NCBI GenBank assembly: GCA_965214795.1
Contig: OZ243976.1
Span: 1,178,001 to 1,242,000 of the forward strand
From: JAJDXW01 sp965214795
GTDB lineage: Bacteria; Pseudomonadota; Gammaproteobacteria; HK1
Direction of reading: 5' to 3'
Length of the DNA stretch: 64,000 nt
In this document: piece by piece, positions 57,251 through 64,000 of the stretch
How positions within the stretch are numbered: position 1 is the stretch's first letter
Layout of the letters: each line of letters starts with the position of its first letter
The notes under the pieces: model-generated
Seen by the model: only the letters and a program-made list of their open reading frames with translations
Databases searched by the model: none
Told to the model about the DNA's origin: nothing
Program-made: the position numbers and the translations under genes

Positions 57251-58561
57251 CTAGATCGAGACGACCTGGTACTTCGGGTCCCGCCACGCTTCGCGCGCGA
57301 GCACGTCCCGGATGATCCGCACCGCCTTCCACACGTCCTCGTGGCGATGGTAGAGCGGGCTCATGGCGAGGCGGATGGAGTTCGGGGCGCGGAACGAACA
57401 GAGCAGCCCGTGATCGACCAGGGCTTCACTCACCGGCCCCGCACCGGGGTGGCTGAAGGAAACGTGGCCGCCCCGGTGCGGGTAGTGCCGCGGGGAATTG
57501 ATCCCCACGCCGAGGGGGCCGCACTCCTGGTCCAGGAGCGCGATGAGGGTCTCGGTGAGCGACTCGTGTTTCCTCGCCACGTCTTCCCGGCGCACCTCGC
57601 GCCAGATCTCGGCCGCCGCGGCGAAGACCTCGTTGGCGATAACCGGCGGGGTGCCGGTGAGGTGCCGGGCCGCTCCCGGATCGGGTTCGTACCCGGTGAG
57701 GAACCGATCCCATTTCGCATGGCCCATCCAGCCGGAGATGGCCGGCCAGGCCCCTCCCTGGTGCGCCGGGTTCACGTACAGGAAGGCGGGGCCGCCCGGC
57801 CCGCCGCACAGGTACTTGTAGCCGCACCCGGCCGCGAAGTCCGCCCCGGCCCGCGTGAGGTCCACGTCCAGGGCCCCGGCGGAATGGGAGAGGTCCCATA
57901 CCGTCAGCGCGTCGACGGCCCGGGCCCGCGCGCTCATCTCCGCGAGGTTCCATCGTTCGCTCGTTCGGTAGTCGGTCTGGGTGAGGTAGAGGATGGCGAC
58001 GTCGCGGTCGAGCAGGTCGAGGAGCCGGGTCCGGGTCTCCGCGATCCGGACCCGGGCCTCGACCCCGAGGTCGCTCAGCAGGCGCACGAAACCCTGGGCA
58101 ACGTGGAGGTCGGTGGGGAAGTTGTGGGATTCGGTGAGAATGACGTTGCCGCCGCCGCGCAGCTTCCAGGCATGGGCGATCATCTTGAACAGGTTGACGG
58201 TGGTGTTGTCGCAGACGACCACGTCCCCGGCGCCCGCCCCGATCATGTGGCTGATGCCGGCCCCGAGCTGCCGCGGCCGTTCCACCCACCCTTCGCTCGT
58301 CCAGGCCCGCCGGCTCTTGTCGCGCCAGCCGTCCGTCATCAGCCGCCGGATCCGCTCCGGCGCGTCCGCCGGCATGGCGCCCATGGAATTGGCATCGAAG
58401 TGAATGGCGCCGGACTCGGCGCGCGCGAATCGCTCCGCGTACGCGGCGAGAGGGTCGCGGCGGTCCAGGGCGAGGCAGGTTTCCAGGGTGTGCAAAGCGG
58501 GGTGTCCGGCAAGCCCGGTCGGCCGCGGACGGCCGGGGGCGTCGGGGCGCATTAATTTCAT
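57251..58561 (-). CDS. kynU: Kynureninase
   Basis: A 436-residue fold-type I PLP enzyme from ATG 58561. It has FDANSMGAMPADAPERIRRL, SHMIGAGAGDVVVCDNTTVN, ILTESHNFPTDLHVAQGF, YLTQTDYRTSERWNLAEMSA, VWDLSHSAGALDVDLTRAGA and DFAAGCGYKYLCGGPGGPAF (PLP-Lys near 249), then GHAKWDRFLTGYEPDPGAAR. These are the marks of KynU, which splits kynurenine to anthranilate and alanine in tryptophan catabolism. No kynA or kynB gene is in the window. It is divergent from the hydantoinase genes. Confidence 0.94.
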   Translation of the reverse strand: MKLMRPDAPGRPRPTGLAGHPALHTLETCLALDRRDPLAAYAERFARAESGAIHFDANSMGAMPADAPERIRRLMTDGWRDKSRRAWTSEGWVERPRQLGAGISHMIGAGAGDVVVCDNTTVNLFKMIAHAWKLRGGGNVILTESHNFPTDLHVAQGFVRLLSDLGVEARVRIAETRTRLLDLLDRDVAILYLTQTDYRTSERWNLAEMSARARAVDALTVWDLSHSAGALDVDLTRAGADFAAGCGYKYLCGGPGGPAFLYVNPAHQGGAWPAISGWMGHAKWDRFLTGYEPDPGAARHLTGTPPVIANEVFAAAAEIWREVRREDVARKHESLTETLIALLDQECGPLGVGINSPRHYPHRGGHVSFSHPGAGPVSEALVDHGLLCSFRAPNSIRLAMSPLYHRHEDVWKAVRIIRDVLAREAWRDPKYQVVSI

Positions 58562-58677
58562 AACCGCCGGCTCCTTGCAAGGAACGAAGAACCGCCGATA
58601 GCATGCCGCCCGGCCGAGCAGTCCCCGGCCGAGCAGTCCCGGGCCGGCATGGCGCAGGCGGGCGGTGGAAACGAACG

Positions 58678-60783
58678 ATGACCGATGGGGTCGAGACGCG
58701 GATTCGAGTGGCCGCCGATATCGGGGGCACTTTCACCGACGTCGTCCTCGATTCCCCCGCCGGTCGCTGCACCGCCAAGGTGCTGACGACCCCGCGAGCC
58801 CCCGAAGCGGGGGTCTTCGAAGCCCTCGCGGCGGTCCTCGACGAGGGCGCGGTGGTCCCCGCCCAGGTCGCCGTCTTCGTCCACGGCACCACCCTCGCCA
58901 CCAACGCCCTCATCGAGCGCAAGGGCGCGCGGACGGCGTTCCTCACCACCCGGGGGTTCCGCGACCTTCTGGAGATGGGGTTCGAGAAGCGGTTCGAGCA
59001 GTACGACGTCTTCATGGACAAGCCCGAGCCGCTCGTGCCGCGCCCGCTTCGGCGCGAGGTCGGCGAGCGGGTGTCGGCCCGCGGGCGGGTCCTGGTTCCC
59101 CTCGACGAGGGGCAGGTTCGCGTGATCGCCGCCGAATGGAGGGCGGCGGGGGTGGAGGCGGTGGCGGTGGGCCTGCTCCACGCCTGGGCCCATCCGACCC
59201 ACGAACGGACGGTGCGGGAGATCCTGGCCGCCGAGCTCCCCGATGCGACCGTGTGTCTGTCGAGCGAGGTCTGCCCGGAGATCCGGGAGTACGAGCGTTT
59301 CTCGACCACGTGCGCGAACGCCTACGTCCGCCCCCTCATCTCCGGTTATCTCCATCGCCTCCGGGAAGGTCTGGTCGAGCGCGGGATGACCTGCCCCTTC
59401 TACCTGATGATGTCGGGCGGCGGCGTGACCACGGTGGAGCATGCGGCCCGGTTCCCCATCCGGCTGGTGGAGTCGGGGCCCGCCGGGGGGGCGCTCTTCG
59501 CCGCTCACGTGGCGCGCGAATGTGGGATCGTCGAGGCGCTTTCGCTCGACGTGGGCGGCACCACGGCGAAGATCTGCCTCATCGAGAACGGCGTTCCGGA
59601 ACGGTCCCGGACCTTCGAGGTCGCCCGCCGGTACCGGGATCGGAAGGGAAGCGGCCTGCCGGTCCGTATCCCGGTCATCGAGATGGTGGAGATCGGTGCG
59701 GGGGGCGGCTCCATCGCCCGCGTCGACGACATGAACCGGCTGCGGGTGGGGCCGGCGAGCGCCGGCTCCGAGCCCGGCCCCGCGTGCTACGGGCGCGGCG
59801 GCGCGCGGGCGACGGTGACCGATGCGAACCTCGTGCTCGGCAAGCTCGACCCGGAGCGGTTCGCGGGCGGGAAGATCGGCCTCGAGACGGGGCGGGCGGT
59901 GAACGCCCTCGGCCGGGACGTCGGCGAGCGTCTCGGGCTCGACGGGCACTGGCCCGCGGTCGGAGTCGTCGAGATGGTGGACGAGAACATGGCGAACGCG
60001 GCCCGGGTCCACGCCATCGAGCGGGGCAAGGTCATCGGGCGCCACGCCATGGTCGCGTTCGGGGGCGGGGCTCCGCTGCACGCGGGGCGGCTCGCCCGGA
60101 AGCTCGGAATCGATCGGGTGGTGATTCCGAGGGGGGCGGGAGTAGGGTCCGCCATTGGATTCCTGCTCGCCCCGATCGCCTACGAGGTGGTGCGATCGCG
60201 GCCGGTCGACTTCCGCGACTTCGATGCCGGCGCCGTCAACTCGATGCTCGGCGAGATGCACGCGGAAGCGGCGGCCGTCGTGCGCGACGGGGCGCCGCCC
60301 GGCGCGGCCCTCACCACGGCCCGGGTCGTCGAGCTGCGCTATGTGGGGCAGGGCCACGACCTTCGCATCGCGCTCGACGACGGGCCGCTCACCCGGGACC
60401 ACGGCCGGGCGCTGAAGGAGCGGTTCGAGGAGCGCTACCGGGCCGTCTACGGGCTCACCATCGCCGGCCTCGACATCCGGAGCGTCTCCTGGTCGGTGAC
60501 CGTCGCGACCGAGGCGGCGCGCGTCTCGAGAGCGGAGATGCCGGCCGCCCGGTCCGCGGCCCGCGCCGATCGGTACCGGAGCGTCTACGACGAGAGCCTG
60601 GGGGAGACGGTGCGCTGCCCCGTCTACTCGCGCACGGAGCTCTCTCCCGGCGCGGGGGTCGCGGGCCCCGCGATCATTGCGGAGGATGAGACCGCCACGT
60701 TCGTTCCCGCCCGTTTCCGCGCCACGCTCAATTCGTTCGAGTACATCGTCATGGAGGATCGGGCGGGGAGATCCTCCTCATGA
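58678..60783 (+). CDS. Hydantoinase/oxoprolinase A subunit (HyuA-like)
   Basis: A 701-residue protein from ATG 58678. An actin-like ATPase fold is shown by RVAADIGGTFTDVVLDSPAG (phosphate 1), VFVHGTTLATNALIERKGAR, FYLMMSGGGVTTVEHAARFP, ESGPAGGALFAAHVARECGI, ALSLDVGGTTAKICLIENGV (phosphate 2) and MVAFGGGAPLHAGRLARKLG (adenosine). HyuA/HyuB-type complexes open N-methylhydantoin or 5-oxoproline-like rings with ATP; acetone carboxylase subunits are relatives. It is paired with the B subunit through an ATGA overlap. The ring substrate cannot be read from sequence. Confidence 0.93.
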   Translation: MTDGVETRIRVAADIGGTFTDVVLDSPAGRCTAKVLTTPRAPEAGVFEALAAVLDEGAVVPAQVAVFVHGTTLATNALIERKGARTAFLTTRGFRDLLEMGFEKRFEQYDVFMDKPEPLVPRPLRREVGERVSARGRVLVPLDEGQVRVIAAEWRAAGVEAVAVGLLHAWAHPTHERTVREILAAELPDATVCLSSEVCPEIREYERFSTTCANAYVRPLISGYLHRLREGLVERGMTCPFYLMMSGGGVTTVEHAARFPIRLVESGPAGGALFAAHVARECGIVEALSLDVGGTTAKICLIENGVPERSRTFEVARRYRDRKGSGLPVRIPVIEMVEIGAGGGSIARVDDMNRLRVGPASAGSEPGPACYGRGGARATVTDANLVLGKLDPERFAGGKIGLETGRAVNALGRDVGERLGLDGHWPAVGVVEMVDENMANAARVHAIERGKVIGRHAMVAFGGGAPLHAGRLARKLGIDRVVIPRGAGVGSAIGFLLAPIAYEVVRSRPVDFRDFDAGAVNSMLGEMHAEAAAVVRDGAPPGAALTTARVVELRYVGQGHDLRIALDDGPLTRDHGRALKERFEERYRAVYGLTIAGLDIRSVSWSVTVATEAARVSRAEMPAARSAARADRYRSVYDESLGETVRCPVYSRTELSPGAGVAGPAIIAEDETATFVPARFRATLNSFEYIVMEDRAGRSSS

Positions 60784-62495
60784 CCCGGCCGGCCGCGCCG
60801 TCGGACGCCTCCGCCCCCATCGACGCGATTCACCGGCAGGTGATGTGGGACCGGCTCATCGCGGTGGTCGAGGAGCAGGCGCAGACGATCCTTCGCACCG
60901 CCTTCGGTTCGGTCGTCCGGGAGGCCGGCGACCTCTCCGCCGGGATTTACGACCTCGCGGGCCGCATGATCGCCCAGGCGGTCACCGGCACTCCGGGGCA
61001 CGTCAACACGATGGCCCGGGCGGTGGAGCACTTCCTCGCACGGTTCCCGGTGGAGGCCATGCAGCCGGGCGACGTCTTCGTCACGAACGACCCGTGGCTC
61101 GGCACGGGGCACCTCTTCGATTTCGTGGTCGTGTCGCCGGCCTGTCTCGACGCGGAGCCGGTGGCGCTCCTCGCATCCACCTGCCACGTCATCGACGTCG
61201 GCGGGCGCGGGTTCTCCGCCGAGGCGAGGTCCGTCCACGAGGAAGGGGTGCTCATCCCGCACCTGAAACTCAGGGACCGGGGCGCACTCAACGACGATCT
61301 GCTGGCGATCCTGCTCGCCAACACCCGCAATCCGGTCGAGGTGAGGGGGGACCTCCTGTCCCTGGTGAGCTGCAACGACACCGGGGCGGAGCGCCTCCGC
61401 GAGATGATGTCGGAGTTCGGTCTCACGGGCCTCGAGCCGCTCGCGGATTACGTCATCGAGCGCTCTCGGGACGCGATGCGGAAGGCGATCCGAGCGGTCC
61501 CGAACGGCCGGTACCGGACCGGGATGGAGCTCGACGGCTACGACGAGCCGGTCTTCATCCGGGCCGAGATGACCGTCGTCGACGAGGAGATCGTCATCGA
61601 CTACCGCGGCACGTCGCGCGCATCGTCCTACGGGATCAACTCGCCGCTCTGCTACACCGAGGCGTACACCTGCTTCGGCCTCAAGTGCATCGTCGCCCCG
61701 GAGGTGCCGAACAACCACGGCTCGCTCAGTGTGTTCCGGACCGTCGCGGAGCCCGGCTCGGTGGTCCATCCGGTGCACCCGAGCCCGGTGACGGCGCGGC
61801 ACGTCATCGGCCAGATGCTGCCGGACGTCGCCTTCGGCTGTCTCGCCGAGGCCCTGCCCGGCCGGCTCCCGGCCGAGAGCGCGGGCAGCATCTGGGTGCT
61901 CCCCTTCGCCGGCGGGGGGGCGGGGGGCGGGGGCGCCGCTTCGCACGGCAATGCGTCCCGGTTCAACGTGATGAACGTCGGGATGGGGGGGATCGGAGCG
62001 CGGCCCGGAAAGGATGGCCTCGCGGTGACCGCCTTCCCGAGCGGGGTCGGGGCCATTCCCGTCGAGGTCACGGAGTGCGAATCGCCCCTCGTCTTCTGGC
62101 GCAAGGAGTTCCTGCCCGATTCGGGCGGCGCGGGCGCCTTTCGAGGCGGGCTCGGCCAGGTCATCGAGGTCGGGAACACCGAGGAGCAGCCCTTCACCGT
62201 CTCGGCCGCCACCTTCGACCGGATGAGGAACCCGCCGCGCGGCCGTGACGGCGGCCGGCCGGGCAGGAACGGGGTCGCGCGCCTCGCATCCGGGCCGCGG
62301 TTCACCGACAAGGCGGTCCACACCATCCCGCCCGGCGATCGGCTCGTCGTCGAGCTTCCGGGGGGCGGCGGCCTCGGCGACCCCCGGGAGCGGAGCGCGG
62401 CGCTCGTCCGCGCGGACCTCGAGGCAGGTTACGTCTCCCGGGAAGGGGCGAAGCGCGACTACGGCTACGAGCAGGGGCCGGAGAGGCCGGATTGA
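60780..62495 (+). CDS. Hydantoinase/oxoprolinase B subunit (HyuB-like)
   Basis: A 571-residue protein from ATG 60780, overlapping the A subunit stop. Family marks include LIAVVEEQAQTILRTAFGSV, REAGDLSAGIYDLAGRMIAQ, TGTPGHVNTMARAVEHFL, GDVFVTNDPWLGTGHLFDFV, NNHGSLSVFRTVAEPGSVVH, TARHVIGQMLPDVAFGCLAE and PGGGGLGDPRERS near the end. It supplies the catalytic half of the ATP-dependent ring-opening enzyme. A Gly-rich stretch near residue 380 (AGGGAGGGGAASHG) is somewhat expanded. Confidence 0.93.
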   Translation: MTRPAAPSDASAPIDAIHRQVMWDRLIAVVEEQAQTILRTAFGSVVREAGDLSAGIYDLAGRMIAQAVTGTPGHVNTMARAVEHFLARFPVEAMQPGDVFVTNDPWLGTGHLFDFVVVSPACLDAEPVALLASTCHVIDVGGRGFSAEARSVHEEGVLIPHLKLRDRGALNDDLLAILLANTRNPVEVRGDLLSLVSCNDTGAERLREMMSEFGLTGLEPLADYVIERSRDAMRKAIRAVPNGRYRTGMELDGYDEPVFIRAEMTVVDEEIVIDYRGTSRASSYGINSPLCYTEAYTCFGLKCIVAPEVPNNHGSLSVFRTVAEPGSVVHPVHPSPVTARHVIGQMLPDVAFGCLAEALPGRLPAESAGSIWVLPFAGGGAGGGGAASHGNASRFNVMNVGMGGIGARPGKDGLAVTAFPSGVGAIPVEVTECESPLVFWRKEFLPDSGGAGAFRGGLGQVIEVGNTEEQPFTVSAATFDRMRNPPRGRDGGRPGRNGVARLASGPRFTDKAVHTIPPGDRLVVELPGGGGLGDPRERSAALVRADLEAGYVSREGAKRDYGYEQGPERPD

Positions 62496-62518
62496 GCCTT
62501 CCGGCGCGGCCTTCCTCG

Positions 62519-62626
62519 ATGGCGGAGCGGCCGGCGCCGGCGCGGCCGCGGTCGATCACGGTCCTCATCGCCGCCGCCGCTACCGCCGCCGCCGCGGCCA
62601 CCGTCCCCGCCGCGCCGGAGGCCTGA
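62519..62626 (+). CDS. Possible 35-residue hydrophobic peptide
   Basis: ATG 62519 to TGA 62626 encodes MAERPAPARPRSITVLIAAA then an Ala/Thr/Val-rich run ending PAAPEA. A short basic head and an apolar segment resemble a tiny membrane peptide. But the composition is what GC-rich spacer DNA gives by chance, and no ribosome site is evident. It fills the gap between the hydantoinase B gene and the next gene. Confidence 0.2.
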   Translation: MAERPAPARPRSITVLIAAAATAAAAATVPAAPEA

Positions 62627-62628
62627 CC

Positions 62629-63102
62629 ATGGACGACGGACGCGCCCACATCTGCTCGGTCGCCATCGACCGCCCCCCCGTGGCCGCCATGGACTTCCTG
62701 CGGGCGCCGGAGAACCTTGCGTCCTGGGCGGTCGGCATGGGTGAGACGACGCTCCACCCCGACGGCACGGTCGAAGGCGCCTTCCCGGAGACGAAGCGGC
62801 CGATCTGGGCCCGCATCGACGCGGACCCCGACCGCGGGACCGCTCTGTTTCACCTCGGCCCCGACCCCGGCACTCTCGTCCCCCGCATCATGGTCCGGGT
62901 CGTCGCCGGGAGCGACCTCGGGGGCGACCCGGAGTCGTGCGTCGTCTCCCTCGTCGCGTGGCGCGAGGCCACCATGGACGACACCCGCTGGGAGGGCCTC
63001 AAGTCCGGCCATGAACGCGAGATCCGGGAGCTCAAGCGCCTCGTCGAATCCGCCGTCCCCCCGCCGGCGAGGCCGCCGATCGAAAGGGCTTCGGATCCCT
63101 GA
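62629..63102 (+). CDS. SRPBCC/polyketide-cyclase-like protein
   Basis: A 157-residue protein from ATG 62629. HICSVAIDRPPVAAMDFLRA, PENLASWAVGMGETTLHPDG, LFHLGPDPGTLVPRIMVRVV, CVVSLVAWREATMDDTRWEG and HEREIRELKRLVESAV have the strand-helix pattern of START/SRPBCC ligand-binding proteins: an N-terminal strand, a W-containing lid and a long final helix. Assignment is by pattern only. It lies between the hydantoinase pair and the FAD oxidoreductase on the same strand and may belong to the same catabolic operon. Confidence 0.65.
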   Translation: MDDGRAHICSVAIDRPPVAAMDFLRAPENLASWAVGMGETTLHPDGTVEGAFPETKRPIWARIDADPDRGTALFHLGPDPGTLVPRIMVRVVAGSDLGGDPESCVVSLVAWREATMDDTRWEGLKSGHEREIRELKRLVESAVPPPARPPIERASDP

Positions 63103-63318
63103 CCCGACGCACGCGCGGACGGTGTGGAGCCTGCCCCGCTCGGGCGGGTGTCGGGGCATGCTTTCGGTCAGCCGGTATACGGCCTCCTCCCGTATCGCAA
63201 GGCGCCGCTCGGCGACCTGCGGTCCGCGGCCCTGTCGGCCCGCCGGCGTGAAGCGGCCCAAGGAGGCCGGTGCGGTGGCCGTCCGGCGATGGAGATCACT
63301 CCCGAGGGATCATTCCCG

Positions 63319-64000
63319 GTGACACACGCCTCCTCGCGCTCCCTTCGCCTGCGCACCTCCGGGGTCGTCCCGCGGGGTGCGCACATCTCGATCGAATTCG
63401 AGGGCCGCCCGGTCCCGGCCCTCGAGGGCGAGACGGTGGCCGCGGCCCTCACCGCTGCGGGCATCGCGGCGCTTCGCCGGTCGCGGAACGGCGAGCCTCG
63501 CGGCGTCTTCTGCGGCATGGGGGTGTGCTACGAGTGCCTGGTGATCGTGGACCGCCGCCCCGGACAGCGGGCGTGCATGACCCGGGTGCGGGACGGAATG
63601 GAGGTTGCCGTCCATCGCGACGACCCGGCGCCGTTCCGTGCGGCGGGGAGGGCTCCCCTGTCCTCGCCCCCCGCGGACCGGCGGTCGGATGCGGATCGGG
63701 ACCTCGTCATCGTCGGGGCCGGCCCGGCCGGGCTCGCGGCGGCCGCGGCCGCCGCCCGCGCCGGGGTGCTCGCCACCGTTCTCGACGAGCGGCCGGAGCC
63801 GGGTGGCCAGTACTTCAAGCAGCTCGCCCCGAGCCACCGCTTCGCGACGCGGCGGGCGCGCGACCGCCAGTTCGCATCCGGTGCCGATCTGATTGCGCAG
63901 GTCCGAGCCGCGGGAGTGGAGATCGTCAGCTCGGCCACGGTGTGGAGCGCCCACCCCGGGGGGCGCGAAACGGGCGCGGGGTCGAGGCCGAGGGCGGCGG
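63319..64000 (+). CDS. 2Fe-2S and FAD-dependent oxidoreductase (3' end outside window)
   Basis: GTG 63319 with GAGGGA nine bases upstream is preferred; an in-frame ATG at 63289 is the alternative. The 227 visible codons start with a 2Fe-2S domain: ISIEFEGRPVPALEGETVAA, then FCGMGVCYECLVIVDRRPGQ-RAC giving C-x4-C-x2-C...C. A Rossmann FAD site follows, DLVIVGAGPAGLAAAAAAAR (about 130), with LDERPEPGGQYFKQLAPSH. This fused layout is found in opine/octopine, sarcosine-like and hydrogen cyanide synthase (HcnA-HcnB) type oxidoreductases. It probably works with partners beyond the window. Confidence 0.85.
   Translation, partial: MTHASSRSLRLRTSGVVPRGAHISIEFEGRPVPALEGETVAAALTAAGIAALRRSRNGEPRGVFCGMGVCYECLVIVDRRPGQRACMTRVRDGMEVAVHRDDPAPFRAAGRAPLSSPPADRRSDADRDLVIVGAGPAGLAAAAAAARAGVLATVLDERPEPGGQYFKQLAPSHRFATRRARDRQFASGADLIAQVRAAGVEIVSSATVWSAHPGGRETGAGSRPRAA

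Overview
This window is high-GC proteobacterial DNA (by eye roughly two-thirds G+C). It is most like a metabolically versatile gammaproteobacterium, possibly an uncultured or host-associated one. The lineage is inferred from the UvrD type, the cytochrome c5-like and b561 proteins, the dRS3-like GTCATTCCCGCnnnnGCGGGAAT repeats and the toxin-antitoxin types; no rRNA is present to settle it. There is one tRNA gene, tRNA-Arg(CCG), and no CRISPR array or rRNA.

The backbone is catabolic and transport-oriented. From 1 to 11.2 kb lie an endonuclease-Q-like PHP protein (cut by the window edge), a cytochrome b561, a DUF1971 protein, a CitE-type CoA-ester lyase behind a vapBC pair, and a complete branched-chain amino acid/amide ABC transporter on the minus strand in the order livG-livF-livH-livM-substrate-binding protein. 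From 41 to 47 kb lie an SDR dehydrogenase, an MttB-family methyltransferase lacking pyrrolysine, a glutamine amidotransferase, tRNA-Arg, a persulfide dioxygenase-rhodanese fusion and a NIPSNAP protein. From 51 to 64 kb lie a CaiB CoA-transferase, a class III aminotransferase, a cation diffusion facilitator, a double-CDGSH/cupin protein, kynureninase, a hydantoinase/oxoprolinase A-B pair, an SRPBCC-like protein and the start of a 2Fe-2S/FAD oxidoreductase.

The backbone is interrupted by defence and mobile DNA. The most striking block lies between a complete uvrD gene (13637-15892) and a second copy of its last 788 bp (30248-31035, about 13 mismatches and no indels). Between these direct repeats sit a vapC toxin, two deleted tyrosine integrases (the second fused in frame to an excisionase-type helix-turn-helix domain), and a tightly overlapping operon: SNF2 helicase with a DUF3883-like end, DUF1156 DNA methylase, DUF499 ATPase, then an OLD-like ATPase/TOPRIM nuclease. 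This looks like a DISARM-related or DUF1156/DUF499 anti-phage system. Other defence modules are a three-gene set of HTH regulator, 1043-residue adenine methylase and PD-(D/E)XK protein (36.8-41.2 kb), an AT-rich type II restriction-modification pair (48.1-50.1 kb), an AAA ATPase with a nuclease-like tail (33.8-35.5 kb) and a PIN-domain locus (11.7-13.4 kb).

The stretch 29.3-33.8 kb is a graveyard: truncated AlbA_2 and zinc-ribbon genes, frameshifted hicBA, the C-terminal ends of two restriction-modification enzymes, an IS1634-type transposase end and a frameshifted zeta-like kinase. Two halves of an ISAs1-type transposase lie at 36.4-36.8 and 50.3-50.9 kb. Two MITE-like families are visible. 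One has 20-bp termini AGCCCGAAAAAATCACCGAC (one full copy, three partial or altered). The other has 17-bp termini CAGCAGTTCTCATTTTG flanked by a 9-bp direct repeat.
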